From Bacteroides clarus YIT 12056 (GTDB lineage: Bacteria; Bacteroidota; Bacteroidia; Bacteroidales; Bacteroidaceae), in assembly GCF_900129655.1 (NCBI RefSeq), contig NZ_FQWK01000005.1:1-64000 (forward strand): a DNA stretch of 64,000 nucleotides, written 5' to 3'. Made by a program: the position numbers and the translations under genes. The notes under the pieces are model-generated. The model made no database searches. It was not told the origin of the DNA and saw nothing but the letters and a program-made list of their open reading frames with translations. Of the stretch, positions 37,053 to 44,776 are shown piece by piece. The first letter of the stretch is position 1. The number at the start of each line of letters is the position of its first letter.

Positions 37053-37193
37053 GCGGAAAGCATATCATGGCAGGGTAGATAAATTACGGATATTATAACC
37101 CAAATTACATATTCGAAGGAAAGATTACCGTAAATCTGTGGTTGAGGTTATATTATCTGCTATCCGGGTTATGGCTGAATCCATATAAATCAC

Positions 37194-37201
37194 TAATTTT
37201 G
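37194..37201 (+). promoter_or_regulatory. -7 box TAATTTTG of the HD protein gene
   Basis: TAnnTTTG match 25 bp before the ATG at 37227. Confidence 0.45.
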
Positions 37202-37226
37202 TATTCTTGAGCAAGAATATAGAAAC

Positions 37227-37853
37227 ATGATACCCCAGACACTTATCCGCTACATCGAAACAGAAATCATTCCCCGATATGAACACTTTGACAAGGCTCA
37301 TAACCTCTCGCACGTACAGACAGTCATCGACGAAAGCCTCGCTCTCGCCAAACTCTACCCCCAAGCGGACGAACGTCTTGTCTACACCATAGCGGCCTAT
37401 CACGACACGGGACTGTGCCGCGACCGTGCCACGCATCACCTCGTTTCGGGAGAAATCATAGCGGCAGACGCCAACCTTCTGCAATGGTTCGACAAAGCAG
37501 AGATAAAGATTATGCGTGAAGCCGTAGAAGACCACCGGGCATCCACCGACCATGAGCCACGCAGCATCTACGGTAAAATCGTAGCCGAAGCCGACCGCAT
37601 CATCGACGCTGACATCACCCTGCGCCGTACCGTACAATACGGATTGAAACAAAATCCTACGGCGGACGAAGCATGGCACTACCAACGTTTCCACAAACAT
37701 CTGATGGAGAAATACGCTCCCGGCGGCTATCTGAAGCTCTGGTTTCCCGACTCAAAGAACGCCGGACGACTGAAAGAGCTGCAAACCATCATAGCGGATG
37801 AGATACGTCTAAGAAGCATTTTTCACCAAATGTTCGAAGAAGAGAAAAGATAA
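37227..37853 (+). CDS. HD-domain phosphohydrolase
   Basis: A 208-residue HD-superfamily protein. Metal ligands are visible as His in HNLSHVQTV, the HD pair in AAYHDTGLC and His in VEDHRAS, with a distal Asp in EADRIIDADI. The superfamily hydrolyses nucleotides and other phosphate esters. The substrate is not predicted. ychF follows after 55 bp with its own promoter box. Confidence 0.85.
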   Translation: MIPQTLIRYIETEIIPRYEHFDKAHNLSHVQTVIDESLALAKLYPQADERLVYTIAAYHDTGLCRDRATHHLVSGEIIAADANLLQWFDKAEIKIMREAVEDHRASTDHEPRSIYGKIVAEADRIIDADITLRRTVQYGLKQNPTADEAWHYQRFHKHLMEKYAPGGYLKLWFPDSKNAGRLKELQTIIADEIRLRSIFHQMFEEEKR

Positions 37854-37858
37854 AAGAC

Positions 37859-37866
37859 TATCTTTG
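37859..37866 (+). promoter_or_regulatory. -7 box TATCTTTG of ychF
   Basis: TAnnTTTG match 42 bp before the ychF ATG. Confidence 0.55.
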
Positions 37867-37908
37867 CAGCCAATTAGCTGAATAATAATTAAAAAACAAG
37901 ATATACTT

Positions 37909-39012
37909 ATGGCATTAAAAGCAGGTATAGTGGGACTGCCCAACGTAGGGAAATCCACTCTTTTCAACTGCCTGTCCAGCGCAAAAGCACAGGCGGCAAA
38001 CTTTCCTTTTTGTACCATCGACGCCCAAATGGGACAGGTATCCGTACCCGACGAGCGACTGACCAAACTCGCCGAAATCGTTCATCCGGGACGTATCGTG
38101 CCCGCCGTATGCGATATTGTCGATATTGCCGGACTGGTGAAAGGCGCCAGCAAAGGTGAAGGACTGGGTAATCAGTTTCTGGGCAACATCCGCGAGTGCG
38201 ACGCCATCATCCACGTACTGCGCTGCTTCGACAACGGCAATATCGTACACGTGGACGGTAGCGTAGACCCTGTACGCGACAAGGAAATCATCGATACCGA
38301 GCTCCAGCTGAAAGACCTCGATACGGTGGAAAACCGCATCAAGCGCGTGGAAAAGATAGCCAAAGTAGGCGGAGACAAAATGGCGAAGGTAGAGTACGAA
38401 CTCCTGCTCCGCTACAAAGACGCGCTGGAACAAGGACAGAGCGCCCGCACCGTAATACCTCAGAACGACGATGAAGAACAGTGCGCCAAGCAGATGTTCC
38501 TGCTCACAACGAAACCGGTGCTCTACGTCTGCAACGTGGACGACACCAGCGCCGCCGACGGCAATCAATACGTAGAGCAAGTGCGCGAAGCCATCAAAGG
38601 CGAAGACGCCGAGCTCATCATCATCTCCGCACAGACCGAGGCCGACATTGCCGAACTGGAAACTTACGAAGAAAAGCAAATGTTCCTCGAAGACCTCGGC
38701 CTGAAAGAAAGCGGCTGCAACAGACTGATTAAAGCCATCTACAGCCTGCTGAACCTCGAAACGTTCATCACCGCCGGCGAAATGGAAGTAAAAGCATGGA
38801 CCTATCGCAAAGGCTGGAAAGCCCCGCAATGCGCCGGCGTTATCCACACCGACTTTGAGAAAGGTTTTATCCGCGCGGAAGTCATCAAGTACGAAGACTA
38901 CATCAAATACGGCAGTGAAGCCGCCGTGCGCGAAGCCGGAAAACTGGGTGTGGAAGGCAAGGAATATGTAGTGCAGGACGGAGACATCATGCACTTCCGA
39001 TTCAACGTATAA
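37909..39012 (+). CDS. ychF: Ribosome-binding ATPase YchF
   Basis: A 367-residue Obg-family P-loop protein of full length. G1 GLPNVGKST is at residues about 8-16, the G3 region is DIAGLVKGASKGEGLGNQFL, and a non-canonical G4 region is consistent with ATP preference. The coiled-coil insert follows. The C-terminal TGS domain ends YVVQDGDIMHFRFNV. It binds the ribosome and modulates translation and redox stress responses. The reductase gene follows after 4 bp. Confidence 0.96.
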   Translation: MALKAGIVGLPNVGKSTLFNCLSSAKAQAANFPFCTIDAQMGQVSVPDERLTKLAEIVHPGRIVPAVCDIVDIAGLVKGASKGEGLGNQFLGNIRECDAIIHVLRCFDNGNIVHVDGSVDPVRDKEIIDTELQLKDLDTVENRIKRVEKIAKVGGDKMAKVEYELLLRYKDALEQGQSARTVIPQNDDEEQCAKQMFLLTTKPVLYVCNVDDTSAADGNQYVEQVREAIKGEDAELIIISAQTEADIAELETYEEKQMFLEDLGLKESGCNRLIKAIYSLLNLETFITAGEMEVKAWTYRKGWKAPQCAGVIHTDFEKGFIRAEVIKYEDYIKYGSEAAVREAGKLGVEGKEYVVQDGDIMHFRFNV

Positions 39013-39016
39013 AGAC

Positions 39017-39985
39017 ATGAGTCACACTAATACACTACAAATGACAAATAACAATCTGAAGTACCTCATCGCAGGCACAGGCGGCGTGGGCGGAAGCATT
39101 GCAGGTTTCCTCGCATTGGCAGGAAAAGACGTTACTTGCATCGCACGCGGCGAGCACCTTGCCGCTATACGCGAGTACGGCCTGCGGTTACATTCCGACT
39201 TAAAAGGCGAGCAAACCCTGAAGATACCCGCTTATACAGCGGAGGAATACGCCGCTCTCGCTTCCTCGTCAGCCGACTGCAAGGCAGACGTTATCTTCGT
39301 ATGCGTCAAAGGCTATTCCGTAGACTCCATTACGGAACTAATCAAACGCGCCGCGCACAAAGATACGGTGGTAATCCCCATTCTGAACGTCTACGGCACA
39401 GGGCCTCGCATCCAGCGGCTGGTTCCCGGCGTTACGGTACTGGACGGTTGCATCTACATTGTAGGATTCGTTTCCGGCAAAGGCGAAATCACACAGATGG
39501 GAAAAATATTCCGTTTGGTTTACGGAGCCCACAAAGACACCGTTGTTTCCCGTGAAACATTGGAAGCCATTCAACAAGACTTACAGGAAAGCGGCATCAA
39601 GGCGGAAATATCTCCCGACATCAACCGCGACACTTTCGTAAAATGGTCTTTCATCTCGGCTATGGCCGTAACCGGCGCTTATTACGACGTGCCTATGGGC
39701 GAAGTACAGAAACCCGGAAAAGTACGCGACACCTTCATCGGACTTTCACAGGAAAGCGCCGCACTGGGACGGAAACTGGGCATTGACTTCAAGGAAGACA
39801 TCGTAGAGTACAACCTCAAGGTCATCGACAAACTTGCCCCCGAAAGCACCGCTTCCATGCAAAAAGACATGGCGCGCGGGCATCAAAGCGAAGTGCAGGG
39901 GTTACTTTTCGACATGATTACGGCAGCCGAGGAACAGGGAATTGACATCCCCACATACAGAATGGTAGCGGAGAAATTCAAATAA
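39017..39985 (+). CDS. Ketopantoate reductase (PanE/ApbA family)
   Basis: A 322-residue NADP-dependent reductase. The N-terminal Rossmann motif IAGTGGVGGSIAGFLA is near residue 20. The C-terminal helical domain has DTFVKWSFISAMAV, whose Lys fits the catalytic residue of the family. PanE reduces 2-dehydropantoate to pantoate in CoA synthesis; other family members act on different 2-oxo acids. The gene begins 4 bp after ychF. An ATG at 39041 is an alternative start. A parS-like 16-mer lies inside the coding sequence at 39544-39559. Confidence 0.85.
   Translation: MSHTNTLQMTNNNLKYLIAGTGGVGGSIAGFLALAGKDVTCIARGEHLAAIREYGLRLHSDLKGEQTLKIPAYTAEEYAALASSSADCKADVIFVCVKGYSVDSITELIKRAAHKDTVVIPILNVYGTGPRIQRLVPGVTVLDGCIYIVGFVSGKGEITQMGKIFRLVYGAHKDTVVSRETLEAIQQDLQESGIKAEISPDINRDTFVKWSFISAMAVTGAYYDVPMGEVQKPGKVRDTFIGLSQESAALGRKLGIDFKEDIVEYNLKVIDKLAPESTASMQKDMARGHQSEVQGLLFDMITAAEEQGIDIPTYRMVAEKFK
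39544..39559. other. parS-like 16-mer inside the ketopantoate reductase gene
   Basis: Reads as TGTTTCACGTGAAACA with a single mismatch (position 7, A to C). It is coding sequence, so the match could be chance, but two such sequences occur within 13 kb. Confidence 0.4.
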
Positions 39986-40024
39986 TTTTATACCTTCGCT
40001 TAATTATCCCATACTGTTTTTATC

Positions 40025-40114
40025 ACTCGGAGCGTAGCGCGGAATCTCCTCTCCTGATGTAAGGGGAAACGGGAGAAAAGAAAAAAGGTTCTTCGCTGCG
40101 CGCTGAATGACAGA
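40025..40114. repeat. Dispersed palindromic repeat, degenerate copy 3
   Basis: Contains GGAATCTCCTCTCC on the left and TTCTTCGCTGCG plus CTGAATGACAG on the right, resembling the arms of the repeat at 159-243. The left arm has lost its CTGTCATTC end. It lies between the reductase gene and lgt. Confidence 0.5.
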
Positions 40115-40166
40115 CAGCCTTGATATAAGCCGAATTTCAACATTTACTTACTAATTTTTACTACTT

Positions 40167-41027
40167 ATGAATATGCTGACTCTCCTCTCCATCAACTGGA
40201 ATCCCAACCCGGAACTGTTCAACCTTTTCGGCAGCCTTCCAATCCGATATTACGGCCTGTTATGGGTTGTCGGTATCGCTCTTGCCTACGTAATAGTACA
40301 CCGCCAATACCGCGACCGGAAAATCGACGAAAAGACATTCGAGCCGCTGTTCTTCTACTGCTTCTTCGGCATCCTGATAGGAGCGAGATTAGGACACTGC
40401 CTGTTCTATCAGCCGGATTATTACCTGAACCATTTCTGGGAAATGATACTCCCCGTGAAGTTCCTTCCGGACGGCGGCTGGAAATGGACGGGATACGAAG
40501 GACTTGCCAGTCACGGCGGTACGCTGGGACTGATTATCGCCCTCTGGATGTACTGCCGCAAAACAAAGATGCACTATATGGACGTGCTGGACATGATAGC
40601 CGTGGCCACGCCTATCACCGCCTGCTTCATCCGCCTTGCCAACCTGATGAACTCCGAGATTATCGGCCAGCCGACCGATGTACCCTGGGCGTTCGTCTTT
40701 GAGCGGGTAGACATGCTGCCCCGCCATCCGGCGCAGCTCTACGAGGCAATCGCTTATTTCATCTTCTTCCTGGGCATGGTCTACCTATACAAGCGCGGGC
40801 AGCAGAAGCGGGAGAAAGCTTCCCTACCCTATCACCGCGGCTTCTTCTTCGGCCTTTGCCTGACAGAAATATTCGTATTCCGCTTCTTCATCGAGTTCCT
40901 GAAAGAAGACCAGGTGGATTTTGAAAGGACAATGGCGCTGAATATGGGACAATGGCTCAGTATTCCGTTCATACTTATCGGAGTTTACTTCATGTTCTTC
41001 TACGGCAAGAAAACGGCAGGAAAATAA
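40167..41027 (+). CDS. lgt: Prolipoprotein diacylglyceryl transferase
   Basis: A 286-residue, seven-helix inner-membrane enzyme that attaches diacylglycerol to the lipobox cysteine of prolipoproteins. The Lgt signature [10 protein letters not shown] is near residue 77, HGGTLGL follows near residue 115, and RHPAQLYEA is near residue 187. It is required for all the lipoproteins in this window. A second ATG lies two codons downstream (40173). A palindrome array occupies its 3' flank. Confidence 0.95.
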   Translation: MNMLTLLSINWNPNPELFNLFGSLPIRYYGLLWVVGIALAYVIVHRQYRDRKIDEKTFEPLFFYCFFGILIGARLGHCLFYQPDYYLNHFWEMILPVKFLPDGGWKWTGYEGLASHGGTLGLIIALWMYCRKTKMHYMDVLDMIAVATPITACFIRLANLMNSEIIGQPTDVPWAFVFERVDMLPRHPAQLYEAIAYFIFFLGMVYLYKRGQQKREKASLPYHRGFFFGLCLTEIFVFRFFIEFLKEDQVDFERTMALNMGQWLSIPFILIGVYFMFFYGKKTAGK

Positions 41028-41048
41028 CATCCCCGCAACACTAAAAAA

Positions 41049-41175
41049 GTTTCAAGGCATGAAACCGGCAGTTCCACCTGAGGAAACTGAAAGTTCCATG
41101 CCTTGAAACTTCTTGTTCCACCGGGCGAAACACTTTGTTCCCCACAGGGGAACACTTCGTTCCATCCTTTGAAAC
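41049..41175. repeat. Array of six 17-bp palindromes at exact 22-bp spacing
   Basis: Six units of the form GTTYC-N7-GRAAC lie at 41049-41065, 41071-41087, 41093-41109, 41115-41131, 41137-41153 and 41159-41175. All five spacers are exactly 5 bp and differ in sequence. Interiors vary. Unit 5 is a perfect palindrome (GTTCCCCACAGGGGAAC). Unit 3 is the reverse complement of unit 1 with one mismatch, so the two can form a 19-bp stem with unit 2 in the loop. The array fills most of the gap between the convergent lgt and mutS genes. It is not coding and not CRISPR. Confidence 0.9.
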
Positions 41176-41192
41176 AGAATCTATATCGCAGG

Positions 41193-43808
41193 CTACTTTC
41201 CTTTGACTATCCGTTTAATGTCATTCAGCTTATTCAACGCTTCGAGCGGCGTCAGGTTGTTGACATCGAGATTCAGTATTTCGTCGCGTATCTGGCATAA
41301 TATCGGGTCGTCAAGCTGGAAGAAGCTAAGCTGCATACCGCCGCGCGTCTCTCCCACCTCGGCCATCGGCTTGCCCGATATACCTTGCTGACGATTATCC
41401 GTCTCAAGCTGCTTCAAGATATCGTCGGCGCGTTTCACAATACTTTTGGGCATACCGGCCATTTTGGCTACATGGATACCGAAGGAGTGCTCACTGCCGC
41501 CGCGTTCCAATTTGCGCAGGAAAATGACCTTATTGTCGACTTCCTTCACCGACACGTTATAGTTCTTGATGCGCTTGAAGGACTTTTCCATCTCATTCAG
41601 TTCATGGTAGTGCGTGGCGAAGAGCGTGCGCGCCTTGGCGCGCGGATGTTCGTGGATATACTCCACAATGGCCCACGCAATGGAAATACCGTCGTAAGTA
41701 GAAGTACCGCGCCCCAATTCGTCAAAGAGCACCAGACTGCGGGAAGAAAGGTTGTTCAATATGTCCGCCGCCTCGTTCATCTCCACCATAAACGTAGACT
41801 CGCCTACGGAGATGTTATCGCTAGCTCCCACACGGGTAAATATCTTGTCCACCAAACCGATATGCGCGCTTTCGGCCGGAACGAAGCTGCCGATTTGCGC
41901 CATAAGCGTAATCAAAGCGGTCTGACGGAGCAACGCCGACTTACCCGCCATATTGGGACCGGTAATGATGATTATCTGCTGCGTGCTGCTGTCCAGCATT
42001 ACATCGTTCGCTATGTACTTCTCGCCTATCGGAAGTTGCTTCTCGATGACCGGATGACGTCCCTGGCGTATTTCCAGCACCTCGTCGTCGGAGATTACGG
42101 GACGGATATAATTGTTTTCGCGGGCCGCGGTGGCAAAGGAAAGCAGACAGTCCAGACGCGCTATCTGGTTCGCGTCAATCTGAATGGCGGAAATGAACTC
42201 GTTCAGCGATTGTACCAGCTCTGTGTAAAGCTGTGTTTCCAGTACCAGTATTTTGTCTTCGGCGCCGAGTATCTTCTCTTCGTACTCTTTCAATTCCTGC
42301 GTAATGTAGCGTTCGGCATTGACCAGCGTCTGCTTGCGAATCCATTCTTGCGGCACTTTATCTTTGTGCACGTTGCGCACTTCGATATAGTAACCGAACA
42401 CATTGTTATAACCTATCTTCAAGCTGGGAATCCCCGTCTGTTCGCTCTCCCGCTGCTGTACCTTCAAAAGATAGTCCTTACCGGAATAAGCTATCTGACG
42501 CAACTCGTCCAGCTCGGCATTCACGCCGGATTTTATCACGCCGCCTTTATTGATGAGCAACGGGGGATCGTTGTTGATTTCCTTATCGATGCGGTCACGA
42601 ATGGCGCGGCAGATGTCCAGTTGCCCGCCAATGTGGTTCAGACTGGCGTTATCGGCATCCATACAGGCTTCCTTAATAGGCTCGATTGCCTGCAAGGCTA
42701 CTTTCAAGGCAACCACCTCACGAGGAGAGACACGCCCCACGGCTACTTTGGAGATGATACGTTCCAGGTCACCTATCAAATGCAGCTGCTCTTCAATCAG
42801 TTCCTTGAAGTCGGGTTGGCGGAAGAAATACTCCACTACGTTCAATCGCTCATTAATGGGCTGCACATCTTTCAGGGGGAACACCATCCAGCGCTTCAAC
42901 AGACGGGCTCCCATCGGACTGATAGTTTTGTCTATCACGTTCAACAGGCTGCTGCCGCCGTCGTTCATACTGCCCATCAGCTCCAGGCTGCGCACCGTAA
43001 ACTTATCCAGGCGGACGTATTTGTCTTCTTCTATGCGCGCCAGCGAAGTGATATGCCCTATCTGCGTATGCTGCGTCAGAATGAGGTACTGCAAGACAGC
43101 CCCCGAAGCAATGATACCGTTCTTGAGGTGTTCCACGCCGAATCCTTTCAAATTCTTTACTTCAAAGTGTTTCAGCAGCTTCTCGCGGGCGGTGGTTTCC
43201 GTAAATACCCAGTCTTCCAGCTCGAATGTAAAGAACTTGCTGCCGAAATTACCCTCAAACATTCCCCGACGGCCACGTTCAAAAAGCACTTCTTTCGGAG
43301 CAAAGTTATTCAACAGCTTGTCCACATACTCGAAAGGTCCTTCGGCGGTCAGGAACTCACCCGTAGAGATGTCCAGAAATGCCACGCCGCAAGCGCCTTT
43401 ACCGAAGTGAACGGCGGCAAGGAAGTTGTTTTCCCGGTAATTCAGTACGTTATCGTTAATAGATACGCCCGGTGTTACCAACTCGGTGATACCGCGTTTC
43501 ACCAGTTTCTTGGTGAGCTTCGGGTCTTCCAGCTGGTCGCAAATGGCTACGCGCTTGCCTGCACGTATCAGCTTGGGCAGATACGTATCGAGCGCATGAT
43601 GAGGAAAACCGGCCATTTCAATCGTTTTCCCTTTGCCATTGGCACGCTTTGTCAGGGTAATGCCTAAGATTTCAGAAGCTACAATAGCATCGGTGGAATA
43701 AGTCTCATAGAAGTCGCCACAACGAAACAGCATGACGGCATCGGGATGTTTCGCCTTCAAGTCAAGGAACTGTTTCATCATCGGAGTAAGGACAATATCT
43801 TCGTTCAC
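41193..43808 (-). CDS. mutS: DNA mismatch repair protein MutS
   Basis: An 871-residue MutS1. The mismatch-recognition Phe-x-Glu motif is intact in CGDFYETY near residue 28. The ATPase domain carries Walker [15 protein letters not shown] near residue 616, and [13 protein letters not shown] as Walker B. The C-terminal helix-turn-helix follows. It detects mispairs and recruits MutL. The gene reads toward the palindrome array; a -7 box lies at 43853-43860. Confidence 0.97.
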   Translation of the reverse strand: MNEDIVLTPMMKQFLDLKAKHPDAVMLFRCGDFYETYSTDAIVASEILGITLTKRANGKGKTIEMAGFPHHALDTYLPKLIRAGKRVAICDQLEDPKLTKKLVKRGITELVTPGVSINDNVLNYRENNFLAAVHFGKGACGVAFLDISTGEFLTAEGPFEYVDKLLNNFAPKEVLFERGRRGMFEGNFGSKFFTFELEDWVFTETTAREKLLKHFEVKNLKGFGVEHLKNGIIASGAVLQYLILTQHTQIGHITSLARIEEDKYVRLDKFTVRSLELMGSMNDGGSSLLNVIDKTISPMGARLLKRWMVFPLKDVQPINERLNVVEYFFRQPDFKELIEEQLHLIGDLERIISKVAVGRVSPREVVALKVALQAIEPIKEACMDADNASLNHIGGQLDICRAIRDRIDKEINNDPPLLINKGGVIKSGVNAELDELRQIAYSGKDYLLKVQQRESEQTGIPSLKIGYNNVFGYYIEVRNVHKDKVPQEWIRKQTLVNAERYITQELKEYEEKILGAEDKILVLETQLYTELVQSLNEFISAIQIDANQIARLDCLLSFATAARENNYIRPVISDDEVLEIRQGRHPVIEKQLPIGEKYIANDVMLDSSTQQIIIITGPNMAGKSALLRQTALITLMAQIGSFVPAESAHIGLVDKIFTRVGASDNISVGESTFMVEMNEAADILNNLSSRSLVLFDELGRGTSTYDGISIAWAIVEYIHEHPRAKARTLFATHYHELNEMEKSFKRIKNYNVSVKEVDNKVIFLRKLERGGSEHSFGIHVAKMAGMPKSIVKRADDILKQLETDNRQQGISGKPMAEVGETRGGMQLSFFQLDDPILCQIRDEILNLDVNNLTPLEALNKLNDIKRIVKGK

Positions 43809-43852
43809 AGCGGTATCTGTTTAGAGTTTTAATGTAATTTGATTAAGCAGGA

Positions 43853-43860
43853 CAAAGATA
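43853..43860 (-). promoter_or_regulatory. -7 box TATCTTTG of mutS
   Basis: TAnnTTTG match on the minus strand 44 bp before the mutS ATG. Confidence 0.55.
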
Positions 43861-43970
43861 ATCCTTTTTTAGAAAATACGTATGTAGAGGGTTTAAATCC
43901 TTAGTAAGCCTTAACAAAGTGGATATTTTTGCTAAAACGTGTTATAAAACACACTTTTTTATTTGTTTTA

Positions 43971-44001
43971 TTTGGAGATTTCCCAAAAGTCCGTACCTTT
44001 G
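43971..44001 (+). promoter_or_regulatory. Consensus promoter of a short RNA
   Basis: -33 TTTG (43971-43974), 19-bp spacer, -7 TACCTTTG (43994-44001). Box sequences and spacing are near ideal, yet no gene follows on this strand. Confidence 0.7.
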
Positions 44002-44006
44002 CAATG

Positions 44007-44069
44007 TGTTTTTCATAGTATTAGATTTAAGGTTAACAAAGGTTGGAGTACAGCGGTACTCCTTTTTTT
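44007..44069 (+). ncRNA. Candidate small RNA, about 60 nt
   Basis: Transcription from the promoter at 43971-44001 would start near 44007 and meet an intrinsic terminator: GGAGTAC (44045-44051), loop AGCG, GTACTCC (44056-44062), then seven T. The 5' part is AU-rich and unstructured (TCATAGTATTAGATTTAAGG). No useful reading frame exists apart from a four-codon ATG-TAG stub. The end lies 14 bp from the 3' end of the convergent DUF3836 gene. The exact start is inferred. Confidence 0.55.
44045..44069 (+). terminator. Terminator of the candidate small RNA
   Basis: A 7-bp stem with a 4-nt loop and a run of seven T. Confidence 0.75.
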
Positions 44070-44082
44070 ATGCCTGTATGTT

Positions 44083-44508
44083 TCATTTCACACTTGCCAG
44101 CATCAAAGTAGCGTCATTGTGATTCAGTTCGTAAACGCTGGTTTCAATATTATCATTGTAAGCATTGTCCTTGGAGTTCCAACGGGCATAGCTCAAAGAA
44201 ACCTCATCACCCGTATATTCGATATCCAGCTTGAAGTAAGGAACCCATGCTTCTTTTACACTGTCCCATTTGGAAGCTTCTTTGCTGATTACACGATTCT
44301 CATTGTCATAGCCATAAGTATAACGCAGGTGACGGAATAAATAACCATCCTCATTACGGAAGATTGTCCGGGCTGTTACCAGTTCGCCGCTCATTTCCTC
44401 GTTCTTTACGTAATCCGTAGGATTCATTGCATTCGCAGAGAAGTTTAATACGCTTGCCATTACTACCGCTACCATTACCACTGCCTTAAGAATTACATTT
44501 GTCTTCAT
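44083..44508 (-). CDS. DUF3836 small secreted protein, second paralogue
   Basis: A 141-residue protein with a signal peptide (AVVMVAVVMASVLNFSANA). The mature part has YGYDNENRVISKEASKWDSV and ARWNSKDNAYN, the same repeat grammar as the protein at 35262-35645 (YxYDxxNRM, KWNxxKNxY). Its function is unknown. It is transcribed alone from a -7 box at 44599-44606, and its 3' end faces the small RNA candidate. Confidence 0.82.
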   Translation of the reverse strand: MKTNVILKAVVMVAVVMASVLNFSANAMNPTDYVKNEEMSGELVTARTIFRNEDGYLFRHLRYTYGYDNENRVISKEASKWDSVKEAWVPYFKLDIEYTGDEVSLSYARWNSKDNAYNDNIETSVYELNHNDATLMLASVK

Positions 44509-44598
44509 AATCGTTATGTTTTTATTGTTATTATTAGTTTGAGTTATTCAGGCTTTCTTTGCCGAGCGCCTTCGGCTATATATAGTCAATTGCTGTGC

Positions 44599-44606
44599 CA
44601 AACTTA
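44599..44606 (-). promoter_or_regulatory. -7 box TAAGTTTG of the second DUF3836 gene
   Basis: TAnnTTTG match on the minus strand, 90 bp before the ATG at 44508. Confidence 0.45.
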
Positions 44607-44744
44607 TAAACAACTGAAAATCAACGATTATTTAAAACAAAGCTGTGTTCATTTCCGAACAACTGTCCGCGCAAAAGCGAACATTATAAAAAATGCAACT
44701 GCCGAAAAATATCTTTCGACAATAGCGTATTCAAAAACAGATTT

Positions 44745-44776
44745 GAAGTTATCTATTCTTTCGAATAGATAACTTC
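44745..44776 (-). terminator. Hairpin at the end of the GH31 gene
   Basis: A perfect 14-bp stem, GAAGTTATCTATTC (44745-44758) with GAATAGATAACTTC (44763-44776), and a 4-nt loop. It includes the GH31 stop codon. A T-run follows about 7 nt downstream on the minus strand, so it probably terminates the PUL distal transcript. Confidence 0.7.

Noticed and set aside
37915..39018. Open frame of 367 codons on the minus strand covering ychF
   Set aside because: Full antisense shadow of ychF; no domain seen and no promoter for it.
41049..41175. Possible CRISPR array
   Set aside because: Spacers are 5 bp, far too short, and the units themselves vary; no cas genes are nearby.
41385..43667. Long open frame (760 codons) on the plus strand opposite mutS
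   Set aside because: MutS on the minus strand has all its motifs; the opposite frame gives a low-complexity protein with no recognisable domain and is a codon-bias shadow.
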